Shown piece after piece: positions 10,712 to 21,890 of a stretch of 64,000 bases of DNA. The translations under genes and the position numbers were made by a program. The notes beneath the pieces were generated by a model. That model was given only the letters and a program-made list of their open reading frames with translations, did not search any database and had not been told where the DNA came from. Position 1 is the first letter of the stretch, and each line of letters starts with the position of its first letter. This DNA is from Eretmocerus hayati (lineage: Eukaryota; Arthropoda; Insecta; Hymenoptera; Aphelinidae), in NCBI GenBank assembly GCA_029851415.1, contig CM056742.1, positions 81,520,748-81,584,747 on the forward strand. Reading direction: 5' to 3'.

Positions 10712-13700
10712 ATGGCAGGAGAAATATCTGCGAGGAACATCACCAAATTCAACGGGCAAAATTTCCAGTGTTGGAAATTCCAGATCCAATCAGCGCTGCT
10801 GGCAAACGATCTATTAAGAATCGTCACAGGGACAAGCACGAGGCCAGACAATGTCCCTGGCGCTGAGCCACAAGCTCCCCTTGCGGCATGGGAGAAGGAA
10901 AACGCCAAAGCCATGTTTCTGCTATCATCTTCAATCGAACCGGAGCAGATGCAGTCACTCTTAGTATGTACCACAGCCAAACAAATGTGGGATCGGCTTT
11001 TGTCGATTCATCAGCTACACTCAAATACGAACAAGCTACTGCTGAGCGAGCGGTACTACGAGTATAGGATGGATCCAGCCGACTCTGTGGTGCAACACAT
11101 CGCGAAAGTGCAGAACATGGCAGCACAGCTAATCGATCTAGGTGAAAACTTGGCTGATACTATGATAGTGGCGAAAATCCTGGCGTCACTACCGCCAAAG
11201 TACCGCCATGTTCGGTCCCACTGGAGTAGCATGGACCCAACTCGGCAGACCGTCGAGTACTTGCAGCAAAAATTGATCGAGGAAGAAGCTCTTTTAAATG
11301 CTGAGAACGAGGAGGTAATCGCTCTCGCGGCAACGATAAAGAAAACAACGGTCAGCGATAAGAATGAAAAAGGCGGCAAACCGAAACAAAATGGAAGACG
11401 AGGCAAGAAACAACGTAAGTCAGTACATCCGAATCTCAAGTGCTATATTTGCGACGAGAAGCATTACGCTCGAGATTGCCCTCAGCGCAAGAGAAGCGAC
11501 GATTCAAAATCGGGGGGAGGGACCGCCGGTAGCAACAATGGCGGAGACTGCGCGCTCACAGTCACGTGTGAGGCAAAGTCGGAGCATCGCGAGCAAGGCG
11601 ATCCGCAGGCAAGTGGCGATTACTGGTACCCCCCCGAAGGCCAGATAAAGAAACTACTGAGCGTAAACCAGAAGCTGGCTTGGTTCAGCGACAGTGCCGC
11701 ATCTGCGCACATGAGCCCCCACAGAGAGTGGTTCATCGAGTATCGTCCGAGGAGGGATGGTAGCACTGTCGTGCTCGGTGATGGCAGCGAAACTCCGGTA
11801 GCCGGCGAGGGCACCGTAGCAGTTGACAGGTTGGTGAACGGCGAGTGGGTGGCGGCGCGCATCAAGAACGTGCTGCACGTGCCTGCTCTCAACAAAAACC
11901 TGTACTCTGTTGGTCAGGGTACGGCCAATGGAATCGGCCTGTGGTTCAAGGGTCGATTTGTGTTTTTTCTGCGTGATTCAGATGTGATCGCAGTAGGAGT
12001 GAAGCAGAGCAACGCGATCTATCGCTTGTTCTGGCAGCAGTCATGCGCTGTTCAACACGAAGCCAATGCTGTCACTGCCGATCTGAAAACCTGGCATGAG
12101 CGGCTGGGACATCTACACGTAGCCGCGTTGAAACACATCACCTCGAACAATCTGGTAAGTGGCGTGTCTGTCTCGGGAGCAGACGAATTTTTTTGTGAAG
12201 GATGCCAGCTGGGCAAATCACACAGACAGCCATTCAACAAAGATGTAGCGAGGAAAACGCTACCAGGCGAGATGGTGCACAGTGACGTGTGTGGACCCAT
12301 GCAAGAGCCGTCTCTGAGAGGAGCTCGGTATTATGTTCTTTTCAAGGATGACGCCACAGGATACCGGCACGTTTACTTTATCAAGCACAAATCGGATGTG
12401 CTCGAAAAGTTCAAGCTCTTCGAAAAAGAGTCGAAGAACCTCAGTGGGAGGACAATAAAATTCTTCAGATGCGACAACGGAGGAGAATACACCAGCGATG
12501 ATTTCAAGGCCTATCTGCAGTCATTAGGTATCGTGCTGGAGTACACTGCTCCTTACACTCCGGAGCAGAATGGCAAAGCAGAAAGAGAAAACAGAACAAT
12601 CATAGAGTGTGCACGCACTCTATTACAGGCCAAAGAACTCCCCGCTTATTTGTGGGCGGAAGCAGTGAACACAGCAGTCTATTTGTTGAATAGAATCTCC
12701 AGCCCCTCCACCGATAGAAGCAAAACGTCGTATGAATTGTGGACGAAGAGGAAGCCGGATCTGAGTCATGTCAGAACTTTTGGCGCCGAGGCATTCCAGC
12801 ATGTACCAAAACAGCTGACAAGAAAGCTCGATGCAAAAGCAACCAAGGTGATCCTGGTTGGATATGAGGGCGAGTCCTCCAACTACAGGCTATTCAATCA
12901 AGATACAAGGAAGGTAACGGTATCTAGAAATGTGACCTTCAACGAAAAAACTGGCGATGCAAAATCGAGCACTGACCGCTCGAATGAGTTCGACCTGACT
13001 CTCCCAGCCGCTGCGAGAAACGACGAGCACCAGGGTATATTGGATCACCCACACGACCCTGGAATCGTCGTAGAGCAGGCGGACCTTGATGTTCGTGCGA
13101 ATGATGGTGCGAGAGGCGAAAGAGCCGAATCCCCTCCACCAGCACGACAGCTCAGGAACAGAGCTCTACTGAGACGCCCCGCCAGGTATGCTCTAAATTA
13201 TGCGGTTGTCAATGTACCCACAACTCGCAAAGATGCCCTGAGTGGCCCCCATGCAGAGCAGTGGGAAAAGGCCATCAAGAAGGAAATTGAGGCACACGAG
13301 GTCAACCAAACTTGGAAACTTGTGCCTAGAACACCAGACATGAGAACAATAGACTCCAAGTGGGTGTTCAAAATACTTGATCCTGAGAGTGAAGTTCCAG
13401 TTTTCAAGGCCCGCTTGTGTGCAAGAGGCTTCATGCAACAAGAGGGCATAGACTATACAGAGACTTTTTCACCAGTCGTCAGGTACGACTCCCTTCGTCT
13501 GCTGCTGGCTCACATCGCTCAAGAAGACCTGGAGATGCTGACATTTGACGTCTGCACTGCGTTCCTGTACGGGGACCTTGATGAGCAAATCTACATGGAA
13601 GTGCCAGAAGGCGTTAGTGAAGTGAATAGTGAAGAGTTTGTATGTCTGCTGTTGAAATCTCTGTATGGGTTGAAACAAGCACCCAGGTGTTGGAATAAGA

Positions 13701-14776
13701 GAGTTAAAAGATTCCTGAAGAAATTCAATTTCAAAGAAAGTAGTGGTGATAAATGTATTTTCATCGGTGAGGTTGAAAATTGTATTGTCTACTTGGCTTT
13801 GTTTGTTGACGATGGACTATTGGCATGCAAAAATAAGAAAATCCTAAACTTAATTCTTGCTGAAATGAGAAAAGAGTTTTCCATCACTACTGGGGATGCC
13901 AGTTATTTTGTTGGCATGCAGATCAGTCGCAATCGTACTAACAAAGCCTTGTTTATCAGTCAGAATGTGTATGTGAAAATGATTCTTGAGAAATTTGGCA
14001 TGCTCGGTGCTAAAAGTGTATGTGTCCCAGCTGACCCAAATATAAATCTACATTCTGTTAACCCTGAGTGTGAATCTGAATGTGCAGTTCCTTATAGAGA
14101 ACTTGTTGGTTCCCTTATGTTTTTGGCAATGGTCTCCAGACCTGATATTGCTTATTCGGTTAGCATCCTAAGCAGATTCATGAACAACTTTGATCAAAAC
14201 CATTGGCGTGCAGCCAAGCGAGTGCTTGCTTACTTGATTAACACTGTAGATTATGGAATTTGCTACACTGGTATGGATGAATGTGAGTTGATTGGTTATT
14301 CTGATGCTGATTTTGCAAATGATTTAGATACCAGAAGGTCTACTACTGGATATGTATTCTGTATAAATGGTGGTGCAGTTACATGGTCCTCTCAGCGACA
14401 AAAGCTTGTAGTACTCAGTACTACTGAAGCAGAATATGTTGCTGCTTCAACTGCCAGCCAAGAGGTAAAATGGTTGCTGAAACTAGTGAGTGATATAAAG
14501 TGTCAAGACATTACAGGTGTAACATTGTGTGTGGATAACCAAAGTGCCATCAAGCTTGTTAAGAATTCTGAGTTCCATAAAAGAACCAAGCATATTGACA
14601 CTCGCTACCATTTTATTAGAGATATGTATGAGTCTGGTGAGCTGAAACTGAAGTATGTGCCATCTGCTATTCAACTGGCAGATTTGTTTACCAAAGCTCT
14701 TCCTAGAGACAAATTCATGAGCATGAGAGAGAACCTTGGTATGATTTCTATGGGTGAGATCTTGAGTAAATTCTAG
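10712..14776 (+). CDS. copia Gag-Pol polyprotein (capsid, protease, integrase, RT, RNase H)
   Basis: 1,354 residues from the first ATG in frame (MAGEISARN); an upstream GTG at 10694 extends the frame by six codons but is not a likely start. Order: a Gag core of UBN2 type; a zinc knuckle CYICDEKHYARDC (from residue 244); protease WFSDSAAS (Asp327); a pre-integrase HHCC finger (WHERLGHL...CEGCQLGK); integrase with D525, D588 and E624 (DD35E spacing); RT with FVDDG (residues 1031-1035); and RNase H with YSDADF (Asp1198), SSTTEAEY and HIDTRYHFIR. The protein would be cleaved by its own protease and would assemble into virus-like particles that copy and insert the element. Oddities: the knuckle is CX2CX3HX4C, one residue short of the canonical CX2CX4HX4C, and the protease has DSAAS where DSGAS is usual. 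Codon composition shifts from GC-rich to AT-rich after about 13600. Otherwise the length and all catalytic residues are as expected. Confidence 0.97.
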   Translation: MAGEISARNITKFNGQNFQCWKFQIQSALLANDLLRIVTGTSTRPDNVPGAEPQAPLAAWEKENAKAMFLLSSSIEPEQMQSLLVCTTAKQMWDRLLSIHQLHSNTNKLLLSERYYEYRMDPADSVVQHIAKVQNMAAQLIDLGENLADTMIVAKILASLPPKYRHVRSHWSSMDPTRQTVEYLQQKLIEEEALLNAENEEVIALAATIKKTTVSDKNEKGGKPKQNGRRGKKQRKSVHPNLKCYICDEKHYARDCPQRKRSDDSKSGGGTAGSNNGGDCALTVTCEAKSEHREQGDPQASGDYWYPPEGQIKKLLSVNQKLAWFSDSAASAHMSPHREWFIEYRPRRDGSTVVLGDGSETPVAGEGTVAVDRLVNGEWVAARIKNVLHVPALNKNLYSVGQGTANGIGLWFKGRFVFFLRDSDVIAVGVKQSNAIYRLFWQQSCAVQHEANAVTADLKTWHERLGHLHVAALKHITSNNLVSGVSVSGADEFFCEGCQLGKSHRQPFNKDVARKTLPGEMVHSDVCGPMQEPSLRGARYYVLFKDDATGYRHVYFIKHKSDVLEKFKLFEKESKNLSGRTIKFFRCDNGGEYTSDDFKAYLQSLGIVLEYTAPYTPEQNGKAERENRTIIECARTLLQAKELPAYLWAEAVNTAVYLLNRISSPSTDRSKTSYELWTKRKPDLSHVRTFGAEAFQHVPKQLTRKLDAKATKVILVGYEGESSNYRLFNQDTRKVTVSRNVTFNEKTGDAKSSTDRSNEFDLTLPAAARNDEHQGILDHPHDPGIVVEQADLDVRANDGARGERAESPPPARQLRNRALLRRPARYALNYAVVNVPTTRKDALSGPHAEQWEKAIKKEIEAHEVNQTWKLVPRTPDMRTIDSKWVFKILDPESEVPVFKARLCARGFMQQEGIDYTETFSPVVRYDSLRLLLAHIAQEDLEMLTFDVCTAFLYGDLDEQIYMEVPEGVSEVNSEEFVCLLLKSLYGLKQAPRCWNKRVKRFLKKFNFKESSGDKCIFIGEVENCIVYLALFVDDGLLACKNKKILNLILAEMRKEFSITTGDASYFVGMQISRNRTNKALFISQNVYVKMILEKFGMLGAKSVCVPADPNINLHSVNPECESECAVPYRELVGSLMFLAMVSRPDIAYSVSILSRFMNNFDQNHWRAAKRVLAYLINTVDYGICYTGMDECELIGYSDADFANDLDTRRSTTGYVFCINGGAVTWSSQRQKLVVLSTTEAEYVAASTASQEVKWLLKLVSDIKCQDITGVTLCVDNQSAIKLVKNSEFHKRTKHIDTRYHFIRDMYESGELKLKYVPSAIQLADLFTKALPRDKFMSMRENLGMISMGEILSKF

Positions 14777-14800
14777 TATGCCTCTGGGTGTGTGGTTTGA

Positions 14801-14815
14801 GAAAAGAGGCGGAAG
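14801..14815 (+). other. Polypurine tract of copia
   Basis: GAAAAGAGGCGGAAG abuts the 3' LTR. It is the expected primer for plus-strand DNA synthesis. One C interrupts the purine run. Confidence 0.85.
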
Positions 14816-15222
14816 TGTTGAGTATGTGTCTTTTCTTAACAACAATGATCCAAAAGTGACATCCCATGTGTGCATGTAGCATGACAGAATGTCTTCTGCT
14901 CTCTACTCAAAGTCGGTATGAATGGTCAGCAAAGTTATCGTCCCAGCCTAATCACCGGCAGCATGACCGGCTGTATGCATGTGTGTATGCAGTGCTGCCT
15001 AACTTCGGGCTGCACAGTACCGGACGCTGCCCCTCGCGCGTGTCTGGTAGTTAGTCGTTCTGAGACAGTCGCCTAGTGCTGTCTACGTAGAACTTGCCGT
15101 TAAGCTCTTTTGTAACTCTTTTGTACTTTATCAGTTTGACCAAATAAACGATTTCAATCAAGAGTACCTCTAATCGAGATTCTCCATAATTCCTCTCACT
15201 CTCCACGGTGCTCGTAATAACA
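14816..15222 (+). repeat. copia 3' LTR
   Basis: Same 407 bases as the 5' LTR apart from G at 14872. AATAAA is at 15143-15148. It is followed by ATTCT, the second copy of the target duplication. Confidence 0.96.
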
Positions 15223-15227
15223 ATTCT

Positions 15228-15885
15228 ACTGGTCTGAACATTTGTTTCTAATACTCTCCTCAATCATCTGCTTTGACACTGTTCACAAATCTATCTACAA
15301 ATTGGTGAAGGTGAGATTCATCGCAGAATAGATCAAGAACTGAAACACATTAATGAAATCACTTCATAACACAAAATATCTACACTGAGCTGCAATCTGC
15401 AATAGCATCACATGACGTGGTGAAGAATCGTAGAGGTTATGGGTATGTAATTTTCGCAGGCCGGCGGGCGAGAGCATTGCTTTATGGCCCTTTATACCGT
15501 AATCACGGTAATCACTGATGATCATTCACTGAAGTACTATAAGTACTTATCATGCGCAAATTAGAGAGATAGCGAGGATCTCTCAGCATCTCCGGCTGAT
15601 CGGCTGATGTGCTATGTAGGTATGTGCTCTGTGAGTTGTGACAGCTCATCAGCTCATCTTTGTCTCTTTCTATATATATATCTGTTCTCTAATGCTAATG
15701 CTCTCCCCTCGATCCTGCGCACAAAGCCGCGTTTGCGTTTACACAATGTAAAATCGCGCATCAGAGCATTCAGAGCCTCGACACCAACACAACTATACCA
15801 AAGTGTGTCAATGACACGCTCACACGAAGTTCCCCGACAGAAATCTTGTCTCCGCGCACCCGAGTTCAATAAAAGCGAATAAAAA
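15228..15885. other. Unassigned spacer
   Basis: No domain recognised. It includes a short direct repeat GTAATCACGGTAATCAC near 15499 and a (TA)n stretch near 15671. Confidence 0.35.
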
Positions 15886-15889
15886 AGGT

Positions 15890-17280
15890 GTTTAAGAACG
15901 GCTGAATGAAATCGAGAATCAAATATCCCGACCAGATTATTATTCTTATCGATAGTATTCGTATCAAATGCATATTCGCACAGGTTTGGGGTCGGAGAGA
16001 AGACAACGATTGTTTCTTTAAATCGAGCTCAGAGTTTGGCATTATTACGAATTCGCTCAACTTGTAACGACTGTAACTCCTATAAGAAGTACAGTAATTG
16101 ACTTTTGCCAGTGGTCAAATCGTAGGTTTCTTCAAGAATAGGCTTAAGCCCGAAGCCGGTAGGGAGAAGACTGGCTCCGAGACTGGTACTCGGCGCTTTG
16201 ACTTCTCCTGGAAACCGCAAGGGGGGGTTGGGGCATGGCACCTCATCCCTGGGGTGTGACGACCCTCCGGCCCCAGTTACCGCCCGCCGGAGCGAGGAGA
16301 CCGCACATCTCCATCCGGCACCACGGGAGTGGGTGAGTCTAGGGACTCAAATTGGGATCGCCCTCGGGCGATAACAATGCGAGCCCGAAAGACTCATCCA
16401 TCATCCCGAGGGACTCTTTGGGCTCTTAGGAAGCCTAAAAGAGTCCCAAAACCCCCCACCGAGGGGTGGGCATCGGCCTTGTGCTGGGGGCCGTGCCCCG
16501 AAAGTCGGTAGTCGGGGCGGAGGACTGAGCCATCACCGAGCCTCGCTCCAACCCGACGCGCTGGCAGGGCGTATCCCTGCCCTGCGCCCATGGGGGCAAC
16601 CGGGGTTGAGCCGAAAGGCAGGGACCCCGTATACAGAAGCCAATATTCCTGTTTCTTCAAGACTATCGAAATGACCACTGATAAAAGTCGATTATCACTT
16701 ATCTAGTAGGAGCTGGATCACTTCGGAGCAAGCCCAAAAATCGCTTAAATCTGCTCTCAGCAAATAGCTCCCAGGAGATGCTAGGCTGGATAATCCACCT
16801 CGAGAAATTCTCTCATGAAGAGAACTAATCTTTCGGAGGAAGATGCGCCGAGGTACGCTAGGAAAGGTTGAGTATAACGAGAGCTATAATTTCTTGAAAA
16901 TAGGATAGAAAGGGGCTTGAAATGGACCTTTTGTGGGCCTTAGGAGCCCTGGTGGCTTTCGAAAAAATCCAAGAAGAATTTTTTCGTACTACTTCAACAT
17001 AGTACCAACCGAAAAGAGATTTTTTGGTATTTTTCCCAGACCCTACTGGTGCGGGCATTCGGTGAAATGCTCCAAAATGGACTACATATCCTCAACCTCC
17101 GAATGCGTATTCCACAGTATCCCCGAGTATCTCATAGTATCTCATGCGTATATCTCCCAAATCATGGCGCTGAGTGCTCAGTATTCCAGATTATCTCATG
17201 GAATCTCGGAGCAACGCTTAGTATCTCGTGGTATCTCATGCGTATATTCAGCCTGAGATTCTTAGCACAATACGTGTAAT
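15890..17280 (-). repeat. Dispersed repeat, copy B (inverted relative of 7100-8250)
   Basis: Read on the minus strand this matches 7100-8250 in order, beginning near 17250 with a GAATCTCA-rich block and ending near 15895. It is interrupted by a 513-bp GC-rich insertion at 16138-16650. The 17080-17260 part carries short repeats of ATCTCATG/GTATCTC. Confidence 0.7.
16138..16650. mobile_element. GC-rich 513-bp insertion with 12-bp target-site duplication
   Basis: GTTTCTTCAAGA occurs at 16126-16137 and again at 16651-16662, immediately flanking the block. The host repeat resumes on both sides, so this is a clean insertion. The block is strongly GC-rich against AT-rich flanks and has no terminal inverted repeats, no poly(A) and no long ORF with a known domain. 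A 12-bp duplication fits target-primed reverse transcription, so I read it as a LINE fragment or non-autonomous retroposon. Class and orientation are unproven. Confidence 0.75.
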
Positions 17281-17284
17281 CCCA

Positions 17285-19060
17285 TGTGTCACCATAATAC
17301 ATGATTGTTAAATTAACCATTCGCGTGACTTTTTCATTCGGTAAGCTTTTGACTGCTACTCTCTCAATAATTTTTCAGTAACTCGAGCCTTCTGTTGGAC
17401 CGATGAGAGCTCATGCTCTTCAGTTCATGTGTCAATTGACCATCGCCTGCATGAACTGAGATAATACAAATCTTACATTGTGAGTTGCTTGTTCCAATCA
17501 TGATTCTTGACTTCTCCTTTATGTATTGAAATGTCCTACTTATATTATGACTCCAATTCATGCTTGGCTCTTGTGCGAATCAATTCATATCACTCACATT
17601 AATCTCATTCCATTTTGCCCGGTTCTCATTCCTATGAATAACAATCAAATTCAAAACAGCTGTCTCTAGTGTTTCATCAGGCTTAGATGTCATTCGCACC
17701 CAACCTACAACCTTCAACATCTCAGAACTTTGACTGCTGATCCAAATATATTTTCCAATACCTGCAAGTGCACATTGTTCACTCTGACATTTTGTATCCG
17801 GTGAGCTCATACACACTAAACAAACAGTTACTCTCTTGTCAGATCATCACAATTCAAAGGCAACAAGATTGAAAATGCTTGGTACGACTATTGACATCGC
17901 TCTTCCCCTATGGAATTATGGGTCTTGCCAATGTCTAGCTAGTCTTCATTTTGTAGTTGAAGAAGCTCAAGATTTCCTAATAAAAATCAAGTTCTATAGA
18001 TCCGTTATCAATTCAAGCGAGTTCGGAGCAATTCAAATAATAATCTTAGTGAAATAATATAGATTGATAGTTTCGGAATATTTGGTACTGAGGGTATCGG
18101 GATTGGATTATAGGTATTCTTGAATGTTGGGTATCCCAGAGCGAAAGTTATACCAGTCGACTCTTTTCAAGAGAACCCAGTTGAACAGACCATGTTCCTT
18201 AGAACAAAAAAATATGCATAATTTACTGAGATTGAGACTAATCACTCTGTATCCACCCAGATCTGTACGACAAACAATAGTTCATCATTCTTAGACATGT
18301 TCACAGATTTTGAACGACAGATTCCACTTTGGTGTCATAACGTCAACCAAAATTTTTTCAATGTTTCACCAGCTCACAGTACATTTTTTACCAGATGCAT
18401 TCTCAATAACTTTCAAACAGTGAACAAAACATCCTATGCCATTACTTGTCCAAGTCGAGCCACAGTAGAAAATGTAAAGTTGCTCTGGAATTTTCTTCTG
18501 GATATTGACCAGCTCTTCTGTATGCATACCACCACAATCCCCTCATAGGGGAGAGCGGGGTACTACGGTCACTTTTTTGCTGTCGGCTCTGTTACGAACA
18601 ATTGCGCCTGTAGGTGATTTCAAGGTACATACATTTGAAGTAGAGACCCCAAGGAACAACACTGAATGTTTTTCAGATTTTTTAAGCGATCCGTTTTCTC
18701 GCGAGGGAATTTTTTCGAAAACTGACCACCGTGCCCCGCACGGGGTACGATGGTCAATCGAGTGGGGCGGAGATGGCTATGGGAATAAGGCCTAATAGTG
18801 AATCATTGATTTCAATACTCAAACTGAACGCATTTCAGACGTTCATGGTGTTTCGTTTTTTGTGGATTTCTTTCTCAATTCAGCAGGTGGATGAATCAAC
18901 CGCAATCGAATCCCAGGTCTTTAGCAAAATGAAATTATCGCGATCGTCAATCGATTCTGCGTTACAATGATCACTGGATCAAATTATTATGAATTGACAT
19001 GACGAGATAGATTATTCAATGGAATATATTTCCTATATCCTCACATAAGAATAAAAAGAT
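17285..19060. other. Unassigned AT-rich region
   Basis: No domain in the short ORFs. A direct repeat of CGGGGTAC followed by GGTCA occurs at about 18556 and 18740. It belongs to a motif family (GGGGTA...) that also appears near 39700 and 43270. Confidence 0.4.
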
Positions 19061-19081
19061 GGGTTTATCATGAAAATATGC

Positions 19082-19087
19082 TTTATT
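19082..19087 (-). terminator. Polyadenylation signal for the pogo/jerky-type gene
   Basis: AATAAA on the minus strand lies about 450 bases past the last stop codon of the DDE gene. No better candidate is seen closer. Confidence 0.4.
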
Positions 19088-19532
19088 CTCTCAGTAAAAC
19101 AAGAAAAATGGACATTTTTTCCGTACAGAATATGAGATGCCAGGTCAACATCATAAATCTTTCATCCTCCAAACAAAAACGATATTTCGGTCTGATTACA
19201 AAGCTGACATACTGAATAGCAAAAACTGCATTTCACTTGAATACGTATGAATTATTACTACTTAGGCAGATAATTCTTTACAAACACAAGCTAGGTACAA
19301 AAATACAATCACAATCTATGTAATTGAGACTAGCAAACTGATTTCTTGCTTCCCTAATATTATATCATTGGCACGTAAATTCCTTCTACAACATAACATT
19401 TATCATTTTGATTGGTTGTGATCACAGAATGTGCTCTGATATTTTACATAGAACTATTCTGAGAATCATAAAAGCTATTAAATCGAACGATAATAGGAAC
19501 TTCGTCAGTAGATATAAAACGGAGATCATCTA

Positions 19533-21890
19533 TTATGCAATAACGATGGGTATGTCATCAAAAGGATTCTTCTTCATTTGCATATTTGGTTGAGGATTAT
19601 CAATTAATTGCACTCCAACTCCAGACAAGGGATCAACAGCTGGAGGTTGAGTGAATCCAACAATACCAGGTGCTCCTTCATTATTAGTATCTCCGGATAT
19701 TTGTAAGAACATTCGGGGGTTGTGAATCATCCTCGAGCCGTAGTTAACATTCTGTGAATGTTGTGGGGCAGCAATTTGGCTGTCTGGAATAACTATAATT
19801 TGAGCGGGGCTATTTACTTGAGGGTGCATTTTCGTCTTTCTAGGTTGTTTCACAGCTTTACTTCGATCAACCAATGGTTTGCCTGCCTTGCTTATTCTGT
19901 TAGTGGTCTTAGACTCAGCAAGTAATTTAGCAGCCATGAGATTTTGTCTGAACATCTCATGATTCAAAAGACTTTCTTGATTCTTTGGTCCGTTAGTCAC
20001 TATCTCGCCAGGAAGAGATTGACTTAGGGAGTCAGGTACGGTAGGGGTCAACCCAGTACTGTATGCAGTGGCCAACACAGGCCCATTCACTGTGGAGTTA
20101 CTAACTGCAAAGTCTGTCGCAGTCTTTTGCGCCTCATAAGCTAAAGAGTTAGCAACTGGAAATTGCTTTGATTGGTCAAAACCAGGCACAACTTCACCAT
20201 TGCTGTATCCTGGTACCTGTATAAACATTGGGGAATCGTGGATGGTTTGCGAACCATATCTCATGACCTGTCAGATTTGCGGGCCTGCAATTTGGTTGTT
20301 TGGAATGACTACCACTTGAGCAAGACTGTTCTCTTGAGGATCAACTTTCTTCTTTCTTGGTCGTTTAATTTTGTTACTTTGATCCGCTAATGGCTTGTCA
20401 GTATTGCGTTTTCTACTGGTCTTTGCTTGAGCAAGTAATTTAGCAGCTATCAGATTTTGCCTATAGTTTTCATCATTTACAAAAAATGCCCTGTTCTTTG
20501 GCCGATTAGTAACAATCTCACCAGAAGGAGATTGATTCAGGGAGTCAGGTACCGTAGTTGCCAACCCACTGCTAGATGTGGTAGCCACCGCAGGGCTATT
20601 AGTGGTCGAGGAACTTGGTACAGACTCTGCGGCAGTCCCTTGGGCCTCATTGACTGGCGCAGACAACTCATTGGGAGTTGAATTTACTCCAAGTAGATAG
20701 CCCAAATTGTCTGTAAATCCACTCAACTCTTGGGGGCTTGATGGCTGAGAAGTGGTGGTTTGAGGCTGACCATTAGATATCAAGTGCTCCTGAAAAAAAA
20801 ATTCAGTAATTAAAATACAGAAGAATATTTTCCCACAAATCAATTGCATATTTGTTACACACAATCTGATTAAGAGCGGCTTTGAGCTGTGCAAATGCAT
20901 TCATCAATGCTTCACTCTGTGGCATGCTAGGGAGGCAGTTCTCTTGAGATGTTGATGGTGCCTCGGGGTTCTGTATTTCATGTATGAGTCGAGTACATCT
21001 TGCAGTTTCTGCACTTTCATCTGCAGGGAAATTGATCCATGATATGAGAAACTGAATGACTGCTATGACTAAAGAAGTTTATGGCAACTATTGTATAATA
21101 CACATGAATAGGAAATATTCATTCTAGCTGAACACACCCAAAGAACTGTTAGGGCTACTCTCTACTGCATTCAGGTTGACGTAGTCTGTGTCCTTGAAAA
21201 TATCTCTATTAAAAGGGACCAGACCACATTTTCGAAAAGCATTCTTTGCGGTATCTGGGCTTTTGGTTGCAATAGTCCAAGCCTTTCCAAACACTCTAGC
21301 TATATCTTTCATTTGAATACCAGTTTTTATCTCTCGCTGCTCCTCAATCAAAACTTTAGTGTACGCATCACTCAGAGACTTCATGAAGCCTACCTCTAGA
21401 GGCTGCATTTTGTGTGTACAGTGTGGTGGCAGGCAAAGGAGGAATACTCCATGCTCATTTGCATAATCAATCACCTCAAGATTCTCCACATGGGTAGCGT
21501 GACCATCAAAAATCAGTGCCACTGGATTTTCTCTAGAAGCTTTTGAGAATTTGACAAATTCCTTAAACCAGCGGAAGAATGAGGGAAGATCAACCCAGCC
21601 ACTTCCGTTCCATTCAGCCCATGCACCTGCTGGGAGGCCTTGCAGATATTCCGGCTTCTCTTTCTTGAGAGGATGAATCAGCATCGGTGGCATGTATCTT
21701 CCATCAGCTGAAATACATAGTTCAACCGTAACCAGTTTTCCTCTCTCTAGGTCAGTCAATCCTCCAACCTATCGTCTGCCTTTTAAAGCCACCACCATGG
21801 GTGTTTGTTTTGGATTGACAGTGACATTTGATTCATCGACATTGTAAATATTCTCCTCCTTAATTAAGTACTTAATTATTATACGTTCAA
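19533..21890 (-). pseudogene. Pogo/jerky-type DDE transposase gene, spliced, with two in-frame stops
   Basis: Minus strand. The 5' part (about 21890-21127) is a DDE_1 domain: IYNVDES supplies the first Asp, and ALIFDGHATH followed by FLLCLPPHCTHKMQPLE the second Asp and the PxxTSxxLQPLD-like block. A TAG at 21769-21771 sits in frame just before VGGLTDLERG. Candidate GT-AG introns follow: about 21040-21137 (acceptor TTCCCTGCAG) and 20790-20860 (acceptor after a T-run). The C-terminal exon is low-complexity and contains two tandem copies of one segment (SGEIVTNRPKNR...AAKLLAQAKT and GEIVTNGPKNQ...AAKLLAESKT). A TGA at 20271-20273 separates the copies; the matching codon in the second copy is TCA (Ser), so a single substitution is the likely cause. 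Truncated before the helix-turn-helix (CENP-B-like) N terminus. Members bind DNA and transpose at TA, or are domesticated nuclear proteins. I cannot tell which this was. Confidence 0.75.
19700..20700 (-). repeat. Tandem duplication inside the DDE gene C-terminal exon
   Basis: Two diverged copies, about 540 bp apart, encode the same order of motifs: SLSQS/SLNQS, GEIVTN, NLxAAKLLA, KPL, KxPRK, VIPxxQIA, YGS, MF. They keep the same frame, apart from the TGA between them. Divergence is compatible with selection having acted on the protein before it decayed. Confidence 0.7.

Larger units (their letters stand above)
10117..15222 (+). mobile_element. Full-length Ty1/copia LTR retrotransposon
   Basis: Two 407-bp LTRs (TG...CA ends) flank a single gag-pol ORF. 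Order is LTR, primer binding site, leader, ORF, polypurine tract, LTR. The 5-bp target-site duplication ATTCT is perfect (10112-10116 and 15223-15227). The LTRs differ at one base (A at 10173, G at 14872), so insertion was very recent. No frameshift or stop interrupts the ORF, so the copy may be competent for movement. Confidence 0.97.
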
